Source: Streptomyces aidingensis (GTDB lineage Bacteria > Actinomycetota > Actinomycetes > Streptomycetales > Streptomycetaceae). Taken from it: a stretch of 64,000 bases of DNA. Positions 50,907 to 59,583 of the stretch are shown one piece after another. The notes under the pieces were generated by a model, which saw only the letters and a list, made by a program, of their open reading frames with translations, was not told the origin of the DNA and made no database searches. Numbering within the stretch: position 1 is the stretch's first letter; each line of letters begins with the position of its first letter. The position numbers were made by a program, and so were the translations under genes. The stretch is from contig NZ_FOLM01000001.1 of assembly GCF_900112355.1 (NCBI RefSeq), positions 169,276 to 233,275 of the forward strand. Reading direction: 5' to 3'.

Positions 50907-51021
50907 GTGCGGCAGCTCCTTCCCCGGTTCGAGTGCCACAGCGGCGTCGCACGGCCCTCGCGGGGAACGTCGCGGAGGAACGTCGCCATGGACAGTGCGG
51001 GCGCGAGTGTCAGCTTAAGGG

Positions 51022-51050
51022 GATATATGAAAGATATGGTGGATTGTCAG
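51022..51050 (-). promoter_or_regulatory. promoter for the UDP-sugar dehydrogenase-like gene
   Basis: On the minus strand, CTGACA (51045-51050) and TATATC (51022-51027) are spaced 17 nt, a good main-sigma promoter lying in a small AT-rich patch (51018-51062). The leader would be about 110 nt and includes two direct copies of GGAACGTCGC (50964-50973 and 50977-50986). Confidence 0.55.
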
Positions 51051-51217
51051 TCATCTGATCGCGTGGCGGCCCGGTACCCGTGGACAGGCGGTGAGGCGCA
51101 CCGGCCGCCGGGGCACAAGGTGGGGTGGGCGCAGGACCGGAGGAACACCGGGAGAGCGGCGCAGCGGAGCATGACGGCTCATGACGGCCGGTACCGGCGA
51201 GGCGAGGAGGCACTGTT

Positions 51218-52948
51218 GTGAAGACAGCGGCACTGGGACCCGCGGAGCGCACGGAGGCGCTGGCCCGCCTGACCGCCCCCGGCCGGGAGCTGGACGTCCT
51301 GGTCGTCGGCGGCGGCGTGGTCGGCGCCGGCACCGCGCTGGACGCCGTGACCCGCGGCCTGTCCACCGGCCTGGTCGAGATGCGGGACTGGGCCTCCGGC
51401 ACCTCCAGCCGGTCCAGCAAACTGATCCACGGCGGGCTGCGCTATCTGGAGATGCTGGACTTCGCCCTGGTCCGCGAAGCGCTCAAGGAGCGCGGGCTGC
51501 TGCTCTCCCGGATCGCCCCGCACCTGGTCAAGCCGGTGCCCTTTCTCTATCCGCTGCGGCACCGGGGCTGGGAACGGGCCTATGCCGGCTCGGGCGTGGC
51601 GCTCTACGACACCATGTCGGTCTCCGCCGGGCACGGCCGCCGGCTGCCGCTGCACCGTCATCTGACCAGACGTCAGGCGCTGCGGGTGGCACCCGCGCTG
51701 CGCCGCGAGGCCCTGGTCGGCGCCCTCCAGTACTACGACGCCCAGGTGGACGACGCCCGTTATGTGGCCACCCTGGTGCGCACCGCCGCCGGATACGGGG
51801 CGCAGTGCGTCAACCGGGCCCGGGTGACCGGCTTTCTGCGCGAGGGCGAGCGGGTGGTCGGCGTCACCGTCCAGGATCTGGAGGAACGCGACGGCCGGGG
51901 CGGGTTCCGCACCCACCACATCCGCGCCAAGCAGATCGTCAACGCCACCGGGGTGTGGACGGACGACACCCAGGCGATGATCGCCGAGCGCGGGCAGTTC
52001 CATGTCCGGGCCTCCAAGGGCATCCATCTGGTGGTGCCCAGGGACCGCATCCACTCCTCCAGCGGGCTCATCCTGCGCACCGAGAAGAGCGTGCTGTTCG
52101 TCATCCCCTGGGGCCGGCACTGGATCATCGGCACCACGGACACCGCCTGGGACCTGGACAAGGCCCATCCGGCCGCGTCCAGCGCGGACATCGACTATCT
52201 GCTGGAGCGGGTCAACGCGGTGCTGGCCACCCCGCTGGCCAGGGACGACGTGGAGGGGGTGTACGCCGGGCTGCGTCCGCTGCTGGCCGGTGAGTCGGAC
52301 GCCACCAGCAAGCTGTCCCGGGAGCACATCGTGGCCCATCCGGTGCCCGGTCTGGTGGTGGTGGCCGGCGGCAAGTACACCACCTACCGGGTGATGGCCA
52401 AGGACGCGGTGGACGCCGCCGTGCACGGTCTGGACATCCGGGTCGCGGACTGCTGCACCGAGGAGGTCCGGCTGGCCGGGGCCGAGGGCTACCACGCGCT
52501 GTGGAACGCGCGCGCCCGGATCGCCGGCCGGACCGGCCTGCACAGCGCGCGGGTGGAGCATCTGCTCAACCGTTATGGATCCTTGACCGAGGAACTGCTG
52601 GAACTGATCGAACGTGAACCGAGGCTGGGCGAGCCGCTGCCCGCCGCCGACGACTATCTGCGGGCCGAGATCGTCTACGCCTGCACGCACGAAGGCGCCC
52701 GTCACCTGGAGGATGTGCTGACCCGGCGCACCCGGATCTCCATCGAGACCTTCGACCGGGGCACCCGCAGCGCACGTGAGTGCGCCGGGCTGATGGCCGG
52801 AGTGCTGGGCTGGGACGAGCCGCAGATCGAGCGCGAGGTGCGGCACTACGAGAAGCGGGTGGAGGCGGAGCGGGAGTCGCAGCTCCAGCCGGACGACCGG
52901 ACGGCGGACGCGGCCCGGCTGGGCGCCCCGGACACCGTGCCGCTGTGA
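51218..52948 (+). CDS. glpD: glycerol-3-phosphate dehydrogenase (FAD, quinone-linked)
   Basis: The 576-residue flavoprotein oxidises glycerol-3-phosphate to dihydroxyacetone phosphate at the membrane. The FAD site is LDVLVVGGGVVGAGTALDAV, the substrate region SGTSSRSSKLIHGGLRYLEM, the later conserved part VVVAGGKYTTYRVMAKDAVD and the C-terminal helical domain (AEIVYACTHEGARHLEDVLT). GTG 51218 has GCGAGGAGG upstream. It is a single gene followed by a small hairpin. Confidence 0.95.
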   Translation: MKTAALGPAERTEALARLTAPGRELDVLVVGGGVVGAGTALDAVTRGLSTGLVEMRDWASGTSSRSSKLIHGGLRYLEMLDFALVREALKERGLLLSRIAPHLVKPVPFLYPLRHRGWERAYAGSGVALYDTMSVSAGHGRRLPLHRHLTRRQALRVAPALRREALVGALQYYDAQVDDARYVATLVRTAAGYGAQCVNRARVTGFLREGERVVGVTVQDLEERDGRGGFRTHHIRAKQIVNATGVWTDDTQAMIAERGQFHVRASKGIHLVVPRDRIHSSSGLILRTEKSVLFVIPWGRHWIIGTTDTAWDLDKAHPAASSADIDYLLERVNAVLATPLARDDVEGVYAGLRPLLAGESDATSKLSREHIVAHPVPGLVVVAGGKYTTYRVMAKDAVDAAVHGLDIRVADCCTEEVRLAGAEGYHALWNARARIAGRTGLHSARVEHLLNRYGSLTEELLELIEREPRLGEPLPAADDYLRAEIVYACTHEGARHLEDVLTRRTRISIETFDRGTRSARECAGLMAGVLGWDEPQIEREVRHYEKRVEAERESQLQPDDRTADAARLGAPDTVPL

Positions 52949-52993
52949 TCCCGCGGTGACTTGTCCGTGACAACTGATGCCGGGATCGAACGC

Positions 52994-53017
52994 CCCTGCG
53001 GTGGCGCTGTCGCAGGG
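52994..53017 (+). terminator. small hairpin after glpD
   Basis: CCCTGCG at 52994-53000 pairs with CGCAGGG at 53011-53017 around a 10-nt loop, 46 nt after the glpD stop. It may act as a weak terminator or lie in the leader of the kinase gene. Confidence 0.45.
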
Positions 53018-53057
53018 ATAGGCGACAATGTGCGGAAAGCCGGAGGGGACATGGCGC

Positions 53058-56027
53058 ATGGGCGAGTACAGCGGGGATCGAGAGGCACGGGACGCGGCGG
53101 GGCCCGGCGGGGGCACGGCGCCGGAGGGCGGAGAGCCGCCGGACGGGGCGCCGGAGGCGGCTGAGGCCGCGGACGACGGCATCGTCCGTACCCAGGTGTT
53201 CAGCGATGCCGACGAGGTCACGGACGAAGCGCCCGCCATCGACCTGCGCAAGGCCGAACTGCCCACGGCCGAGGCTTCTCCCGTCGACACCGCGGATGAC
53301 GGGGACGGCGCGGATGACGCGGATGACGATGACGGCGCGGACGACGAGGACGCCGAAACCGAGGTCCAGGACGCGGCGGTGCGGGACGAGCCACGGGACG
53401 CCGTGCCGGGCCCGCGCGGCTCCCGCGACCGGTCCGGGGATTTCGGCACGGTGGTTCTCGGCCCCGGGGACACCCGGGGTGCCGGTGATGACCGCGGCAC
53501 GGTGACGCTGGGCCCGGAGGACAAGCGCACCGGGGATTTCGGCACGGTGGTTCTCGGTCCCGAGGACGCCGGGGGTGCCGGTGATGACCGCGGCACGGTG
53601 ACGCTGGGCCCGGAGGACAAGCGCACCGGCGATTTCGGCACGGTCGTTCTCGGCGACATCGCCTCCGAAGCCGAAGCCGAAGCCGAGGCCGAGGTCCGGG
53701 CCGACGCCGCCTCCGACGCCGCCTCCGAGGCCGGCACGGGGCGCACCGAGCGCTCCCACTCCTTCCCGGTCCCGCCGCCCGCCGAGCGGGATCCCGCGGA
53801 GCCCGCCCGCGCCCACGCCCTGCCCCTGGAGGAGCTGCCCACCGAGCCGGCCCGCACCGAGCGGACGCCCGAGGCCGCTCCGGCGCCGGAATCCTCCCCG
53901 GAGCCGTCCCCGGCGGCGGCCGGCCCGGACGACCCGCGGGCCGTGGTACCGCTGCCGCGCAAGCCCGTCGGCAGCCCGGACCATCCGCCCGCACCGCGTC
54001 CGGATCGGTCCCCGGCCCCGCGCGGCCGGCTGCTGAGCGGCCGTTACCGGCTCGGCCCGGTCGTCGGCCGCGGCGGCATGGGCACCGTCTGGCGCGCCAC
54101 CGACGAGATGCTGGGCCGTTCGGTCGCGGTCAAGGAACTGCGCCTGCCGCCCGGCGTCGACGACCTGGAGCGCCGCCGGCTGATCACCCGCACCCTGCGG
54201 GAGGCCAAGGCCATCGCCGCCATCCGCAGCCAGGGCGTGGTCACCATCTACGACGTGGTCGACGAGGGCGCCCGGCCGTGGATAGTGATGGAGCTGATCG
54301 AGGGCCGCTCGATGGCCGACATCATCCGTGAGCAGGGCCCGCTGGAGCCGCTCCGTGCCGCCGCCATCGCGCTGAGCGTGCTGGGCGTGCTGCGTGCCGC
54401 GCACCGCGTCGGCATCCTGCACCGGGACGTCAAGCCGTCCAATGTGCTGATCTCCGACGAGGACGGCCGGGTGGTGCTGACGGACTTCGGCATCGCCAAG
54501 GTGGAGGGCGATCCCTCCATCACCTCCACCGGCATGCTGGTGGGCGCGCCCTCCTACATCTCCCCGGAGCGGGCGCGCGGTGAGGAACTGGGCCCGCCGG
54601 CCGACCTGTGGTCGCTGGGCGCGCTGCTGTACTGCGCGGTGGAGGGCCGCCCGCCGTACGACAAGGGCGGTGCCATCGCCACCCTGGCCGCCGTGATGAA
54701 CGATCCGCTGGAGGTCCCGGAGTCCGCCGGCCCGCTGGCCGAGGTGATCGAGGGACTGCTGGCCAAGGACCCGGAGCGGCGGCTGGACGAGCCGGGCACC
54801 CGCCGTCGGCTGGAGGCCGTTCTCGCCGCGGGCGAGGGGCCGGGCGGCGGCGGGGGCGGGAGCACGGCGGGTTTCCTGCTCGGTACGCCGTCCGCCCCGC
54901 GCGAGCCCGGGTCCGGTTCCGGGTCCGGTTCCGACGGGGCGTCATCCGTCCCGGCCGCCCCGGCGACACCGCCGCCCGGCTTCGGCCCGCCGGTGCTGCC
55001 GCCGGGCGGGTCGTCCCCGTCCGAGGCGGACAACACCCCCGCGCAGCCGGTGCCGGTCGTGCCGCCCGCCGGGCCGTCGGCGCCGCCGCCCGGCCCGGCC
55101 GGGGACGGCGCCGAACCGGCCACCGGCACCTCCGTCGGCGCGATCGCGCCCCGCCCGCCGGGCGGCGGCCCGGGGCGCCGCCGCCGCGTCCTGCTGCTCG
55201 CCGTGCTGGCCGCGCTGCTGGTCGCCGCGGTGGGTGTGGTCGCGGTCACCCAGCTCGCCGGGGGTGGCTCCGCCGACCCCGGGGAGTCGCCCGGCGCCGC
55301 CACCGGAGGCAAGGGCACGGACGAGAAGGAGGACGGGCCGGAGGAGACCGGCGGCACGGACGAGACGGACGCCCCCGGCGACGCGGACGGCACCACCGAG
55401 GGCGGCACCGGCACAGGCGGCGGCCAGGAGACCGGCAGCCCCGAGGACCAGGACAGCGACCAGTCCGATGGCGGCGGCGACTCCGGCCGGCCCGATCCGG
55501 ACACCGGCGGACCGCCCGGCACCCAGCCCGACCGGGACGGGGACTTCACCTTCCCCAGCGACCCGCCGTCCGGCTTCAACCGGACGGTGAGCGCCGAGTT
55601 CGAGTTCAGCATCGCGCTGCCCGAGGACTGGGTGCAGCACGGGGTGGCGGGGGAGAACTCCGGCGCCATATTCGGGCCGCCGGGCGGCGGGCCGCCCTGG
55701 GTGCAGGTGGACTTCACCGACCGTCCCGGGGACAGCGCCGAGACCGCCTGGCGGCTCCAGGAACCGGCCGTGCGGCAGAACAGCACGGATTACGAGCATC
55801 TCAGCATCGAGCCGGTCGAATGGCGGGACTATCCGACCGTTGCCGACTGGGCGTTCCGGCGCACCGAGGACGGCACGCGGGTGCAGGTCCTCAACCGCGG
55901 CTTCCGGGTGGACGACGGCCACGGCTACGCGATCATGATCACGTGTGTTGCGGCCGAGTGGGACGGGAATGACTGCCGCACGCTGCGGGATACCGCGTTC
56001 GGCACCTTCCAGCCGCTGACCGACTGA
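53058..56027 (+). CDS. transmembrane Ser/Thr protein kinase (PknB-like) with long acidic N-terminal extension
   Basis: The 989-residue protein has an acidic, low-complexity N-terminus of about 325 residues with a 32-residue repeat. A complete kinase domain follows (about 328-588): GRGGMGTVW, SVAVKELRL, HRDVKPSNVLI, TDFGIAKVEG and APSYISPERA. After a Pro-rich linker comes one membrane helix (about 711-733), a Gly/Asp/Thr-rich stalk, and an outside domain of about 150 residues (SGFNRTVSAEFEFSIALPED) with no PASTA repeats. ATG 53058 has GGAGGGG 9 nt upstream. It is the first of three related genes. Confidence 0.9.
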   Translation: MGEYSGDREARDAAGPGGGTAPEGGEPPDGAPEAAEAADDGIVRTQVFSDADEVTDEAPAIDLRKAELPTAEASPVDTADDGDGADDADDDDGADDEDAETEVQDAAVRDEPRDAVPGPRGSRDRSGDFGTVVLGPGDTRGAGDDRGTVTLGPEDKRTGDFGTVVLGPEDAGGAGDDRGTVTLGPEDKRTGDFGTVVLGDIASEAEAEAEAEVRADAASDAASEAGTGRTERSHSFPVPPPAERDPAEPARAHALPLEELPTEPARTERTPEAAPAPESSPEPSPAAAGPDDPRAVVPLPRKPVGSPDHPPAPRPDRSPAPRGRLLSGRYRLGPVVGRGGMGTVWRATDEMLGRSVAVKELRLPPGVDDLERRRLITRTLREAKAIAAIRSQGVVTIYDVVDEGARPWIVMELIEGRSMADIIREQGPLEPLRAAAIALSVLGVLRAAHRVGILHRDVKPSNVLISDEDGRVVLTDFGIAKVEGDPSITSTGMLVGAPSYISPERARGEELGPPADLWSLGALLYCAVEGRPPYDKGGAIATLAAVMNDPLEVPESAGPLAEVIEGLLAKDPERRLDEPGTRRRLEAVLAAGEGPGGGGGGSTAGFLLGTPSAPREPGSGSGSGSDGASSVPAAPATPPPGFGPPVLPPGGSSPSEADNTPAQPVPVVPPAGPSAPPPGPAGDGAEPATGTSVGAIAPRPPGGGPGRRRRVLLLAVLAALLVAAVGVVAVTQLAGGGSADPGESPGAATGGKGTDEKEDGPEETGGTDETDAPGDADGTTEGGTGTGGGQETGSPEDQDSDQSDGGGDSGRPDPDTGGPPGTQPDRDGDFTFPSDPPSGFNRTVSAEFEFSIALPEDWVQHGVAGENSGAIFGPPGGGPPWVQVDFTDRPGDSAETAWRLQEPAVRQNSTDYEHLSIEPVEWRDYPTVADWAFRRTEDGTRVQVLNRGFRVDDGHGYAIMITCVAAEWDGNDCRTLRDTAFGTFQPLTD
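53437..53653 (+). repeat. 96-nt tandem repeat (32 residues) in the kinase N-terminus
   Basis: GATTTCGGCACGGT recurs at 53439, 53535 and 53631, exactly 96 nt apart, and GCCGGTGATGACCGCGGCAC recurs at 53481 and 53577. The encoded unit contains GDFGTVVLGP and DRGTVTLGPEDKRT. Near identity of the copies points to recent duplication. Confidence 0.9.
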
Positions 56028-56157
56028 CGGCCCGCGCCGATCACGACCCGGGCACAACCGAACAAGGAGTTGACGGTCTGTGGGCGGAGTCTGCCCGCGG
56101 CACGTATCGTGAGTGTTTGGTCGCCAACGGCCACGGGAGATGTGGGGAGGCACCGCG

Positions 56158-59100
56158 ATGAGGGGCGGCGTGGTGGACAAGTACGCGGGCCGGCTGCTCG
56201 CCGACCGCTACCGCCTGCCCAAGCCCCCCACGGACGGCTTCGAGCTGGCCGAGTGCGCGGCCTACGACACCGCCAGCGGCCAGGAGGTGCTGGTCCGTCA
56301 GGTGCCGCTGCCCGAGGTGGTGGACGCGGAGACGCTGGCCGGAGGCTTCCGGGGCGCCAGCGAGCGGGCCACCCGCACCCCGGACGATCCGGTGGTGCGG
56401 CGCGCCGTGGAGGCCGCTGCCGCCGCCGCCCGGCTCCCCGACCATCCCCGGCTGGACCAGGTCTACGACGTCTTTGTGCAGGGCGACGGTCTGTGGATCG
56501 TCAGCGAACTCGTGCCGGCCCGGCCGCTGGCCGCGCTCCTCGCCGAACAGCGGCTGAATCCCTACCGGGCGGCGGAGGTGGCCGCCGATCTGCTGTCCGC
56601 GCTGCGGGTGGTGCACGCGAGCGGCTGGGTGCACCGCAATCTGACCGCCCGCACGGTGCTGGTCTGCGAGGACGGCCGGGCCATGCTCACCGGGCTGGCG
56701 ATCGGCGCGGCCGAGGAAGTGCTCTGCGGCTACGACCCGTTCCCGCTGAGCACCACGGACGACGACGCCCCGGGCGGCCCGGGCGTCCCGACGGAGGGGG
56801 CGATAGCCCCGCCGCCCGCCCGTCAGGGTCTGCCGCCGGGCGCTTCCCGCCCCGCCGCGCCGCAGCCCTCGCCGGACCGGCAGCCGCACCCGCAGCCGCA
56901 GCCGCAGCCGCGGCCGAATCTGGTCAAGGGTCCCGAGCCGCTGCCCGGCTTCGGTCCGCAGGGGCCGCCCGGACCGCGACCGGAGTCCTCCGTCGGCCGG
57001 CCGGCCGAGGAGTCCGAGCCGCTGCCCGCCGGCCCCGAGCCCGGCGTGGTCTACGGGCCGCAGGAACTCACCGTGCACCGCCCGCCCCAGCCGGGCGAGC
57101 CCCGCCCGGAGCCGGATGTGGTCTACGGACCGCGGGAGCCGGGGCAGACCCCGGCGCGGCGCCCCGGCGGCGGCGCGGCCGACCTGGTGGCCCGGATGCG
57201 TCAGCAGAGCGGAATGCCCGCCCGGCACCCCGTCGAGGACCGGCCGGCGCAGGCCGCCACCGGATTCCCGGAGAGCTGGGACTTCGAGGGCGGCCGTGCG
57301 CCGGAGCCCGGGCCCGACCCCCGGCCGGGCGCCCGCCCGCCCGGCGCGGCAGATGCGGCCGGCCCGCAGTCCCCGCAGCAGTCCACTCAGCAGTGGGCCC
57401 GCCAGCAGGCGGTGAACGCGGGCCAGGAGTACGGCCGGCAGCCGCAGGCGCACCGGCCCTCACCCGCGGCCGTCGAACGCGCCGGCCGCAGCGGTGCGAT
57501 CGCCGCCTACCGGGCGGGCGCCCGCGCGGGCGCGGACGCCGCGGAGCGCGGCCGGCCGCCGTCCACCGAGTCCGGTGAGCAGCCGGCGGCGGAGCCGCAG
57601 GGCGAGGGGCCGGCCGGGCTGCCCGGCCGGCACCGCACCAGCCACCCCGTCCGCACCGGCTGGGAAACCCCTGCCCCCGGCACCCCGCACGCCGGCTCCG
57701 CGGCCCGGCACGAACTGCCCCGCGGCGGCGGTGCCTGGGTGCCGGGCGCTGCGGAGAGCGCGCCGCGCGAAGGGCTGGCGGCCGATGACGGTGTGTCACC
57801 GCCCGAACTGTCCGCCCCGGACGCCCGGTCCGGCGGCGCGGACGCCGGGCGGGAGCTCCCGCCCGGCGGTGCGGACGGTGTCCCCCGCGGCGGCTGGGCC
57901 CCCGGCCCGCGCCGGGCGCCGCGGCCCGAGGGCGCCGCCGACGGCTCCCAAGGCCATGGCCTGCCGGCCCCCGGCCGGGAGGCCGAGAGCTGGGCCTCGG
58001 CGGTGCCGAGCGGCGTGCCGTCGGCCCGCCCGCAGTCCCCCGCAGCCCTCGGCCCCGGCCCCGGCCCCGGCTCCGGTCCTGGCCCGGCTCCGTGGCAGGC
58101 TTCGGAGCGGCCGGCCGGTACGGGCCACATCCCGGACCCGGGCCGCCGCTACCGCGGCCCGGACGGAGCCCGGGCCGCCGAGCGGGCCCGGCAGGCCCGC
58201 ATCACCACCGTCGGCGCGGTCACCGAGCGCTGGGCGCCCGAGCAGGCCGGGCCGGTCTACGACCACTGGCGGCTCGCCCCGCCGGTCGGCCCCGCAGCCG
58301 ATCTGTGGGCGCTCGGCGCGCTGCTCTTCCGCGCCGTCCAGGGCCACCCGCCCTACCCCGAGGAGAATGCCGCCGAGCTGACCCAGGCCGTCTGCGCCGA
58401 GCAGCCGGCCTTCGCCGAGGACAGCGGGGCGCTGCGCCCGGTCATCGAGTCGCTGCTGCGCCAGGACCCGACCGAGCGCCCCTCCACCGAGGAACTGGCC
58501 GGCTGGCTGCGCTCGATCATCCGCTCCGCCCCGGCCCCCACGGTCGGGCTGCGCACCGCCACCCCGCCCATGCTCAACCCGGGCGAGCCCGCCGATCCGC
58601 ACCGGCTGCCGGTGATCCGCCGCCGCGGCGAGCTGGTCTCCCGCCGCAAGCGGCGCACCGCGTCCAGCCCGCGCCGTCTGGGCTGGGTGCTGCTCTCGCT
58701 GATCCTGCTCGGCGTGGCCGGCGCCATGGCCTATGCGCTGTTTCTGATGGAGACCGCCGAGACCGGCGGGAGCGGCAGCGCCAACCCCGGCCAGGAGCAG
58801 ACCGGGCAGAGTGCGGGCACCTCCGGCGACCAGCCGTCCGGCGAGAGCGCCGGGCCCGCCGGCGGAAGCGGCGAGGAGGCCGAGGAGGGCGAGGACGCGA
58901 CGCCCGGTCCCACCGGCCAGCAGGACCCGACGCCCTCCGGCCCGGTCGAGGGACCCGGCCCGCCGCCCGAGGGCTTCACCCGCCATGAGGACGAGGCCGG
59001 TTTCGCCCTGAACATCCCGCAGGGCTGGGAGCGGCGGACGGGCACCCTGGAGGGTCAGGTCCAGTTCGTCAGCGGCGATCTGGTGCTGACGGTGGTTCCC

Positions 59101-59415
59101 GGCCGGGACGACATGGGCGAGTTCGGCGACGACCCGTCGGAGTACCAGATGGAGCAGGAACCGGAGCTGGCCGAGTTCCGCAGCGCCATCTGGCAGTCCT
59201 CCGGCGGTCTGCGGGAGGGCACTCAGGGCAATGTCGCCTTTGCCCAGGGCATCTTCGGCTGGAAGTCCGGCGGTGTGCAGTGGGTGGCCCGCAACTACGC
59301 GGCGCTGATCGAGGGGGAGTACCACGTGGTGCTGCTGCGCGGCCGGGAGGAGCAGCGCGACGAGATCAACGAGATCTACGAGACCATCGCGAGCAGCTAC
59401 ACCATCACCGACTGA
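56158..59415 (+). CDS. transmembrane pseudokinase with its kinase domain split by a ~480-residue insert
   Basis: The 1085-residue protein starts MRGGVVDKYAGRLLADRYRL. The N-lobe and catalytic loop occupy residues about 1-190 but are altered: VLVRQVPL (Lys to Arg), WVHRNLTARTVLV (HRDxKPxN lost) and MLTGLAIGA (DFG lost). A Pro/Gly/Arg-rich insert follows to about residue 680. The C-lobe then resumes (VTERWAPEQAGP, ADLWALGALLFRAVQGHPPY, DPTERPSTEEL). One helix lies at about 843-865, then an outside domain. GGGGAGG precedes the ATG. It is inactive by sequence. Confidence 0.85.
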   Translation: MRGGVVDKYAGRLLADRYRLPKPPTDGFELAECAAYDTASGQEVLVRQVPLPEVVDAETLAGGFRGASERATRTPDDPVVRRAVEAAAAAARLPDHPRLDQVYDVFVQGDGLWIVSELVPARPLAALLAEQRLNPYRAAEVAADLLSALRVVHASGWVHRNLTARTVLVCEDGRAMLTGLAIGAAEEVLCGYDPFPLSTTDDDAPGGPGVPTEGAIAPPPARQGLPPGASRPAAPQPSPDRQPHPQPQPQPRPNLVKGPEPLPGFGPQGPPGPRPESSVGRPAEESEPLPAGPEPGVVYGPQELTVHRPPQPGEPRPEPDVVYGPREPGQTPARRPGGGAADLVARMRQQSGMPARHPVEDRPAQAATGFPESWDFEGGRAPEPGPDPRPGARPPGAADAAGPQSPQQSTQQWARQQAVNAGQEYGRQPQAHRPSPAAVERAGRSGAIAAYRAGARAGADAAERGRPPSTESGEQPAAEPQGEGPAGLPGRHRTSHPVRTGWETPAPGTPHAGSAARHELPRGGGAWVPGAAESAPREGLAADDGVSPPELSAPDARSGGADAGRELPPGGADGVPRGGWAPGPRRAPRPEGAADGSQGHGLPAPGREAESWASAVPSGVPSARPQSPAALGPGPGPGSGPGPAPWQASERPAGTGHIPDPGRRYRGPDGARAAERARQARITTVGAVTERWAPEQAGPVYDHWRLAPPVGPAADLWALGALLFRAVQGHPPYPEENAAELTQAVCAEQPAFAEDSGALRPVIESLLRQDPTERPSTEELAGWLRSIIRSAPAPTVGLRTATPPMLNPGEPADPHRLPVIRRRGELVSRRKRRTASSPRRLGWVLLSLILLGVAGAMAYALFLMETAETGGSGSANPGQEQTGQSAGTSGDQPSGESAGPAGGSGEEAEEGEDATPGPTGQQDPTPSGPVEGPGPPPEGFTRHEDEAGFALNIPQGWERRTGTLEGQVQFVSGDLVLTVVPGRDDMGEFGDDPSEYQMEQEPELAEFRSAIWQSSGGLREGTQGNVAFAQGIFGWKSGGVQWVARNYAALIEGEYHVVLLRGREEQRDEINEIYETIASSYTITD

Positions 59416-59583
59416 GCACCGCCCCGGGCCGGCCATCGCCCGGACGGCCCGCAGGGGGCGGGGGCGATGTGTCACAGGCGCGTGACGCCATCGCACCGAG
59501 TCGTCACCCGAGTCGCGGCCCCGGCTGGTGGCGTTTCCCTTCCATGCGGTATGCAGGGGGCCATGGCAGACGAGGGGGAACCG

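Noticed and set aside
53437..53653. Tandem repeats considered as a CRISPR array
   Set aside because: They are in frame inside a kinase gene, contiguous without spacers of foreign sequence, and encode protein repeats.
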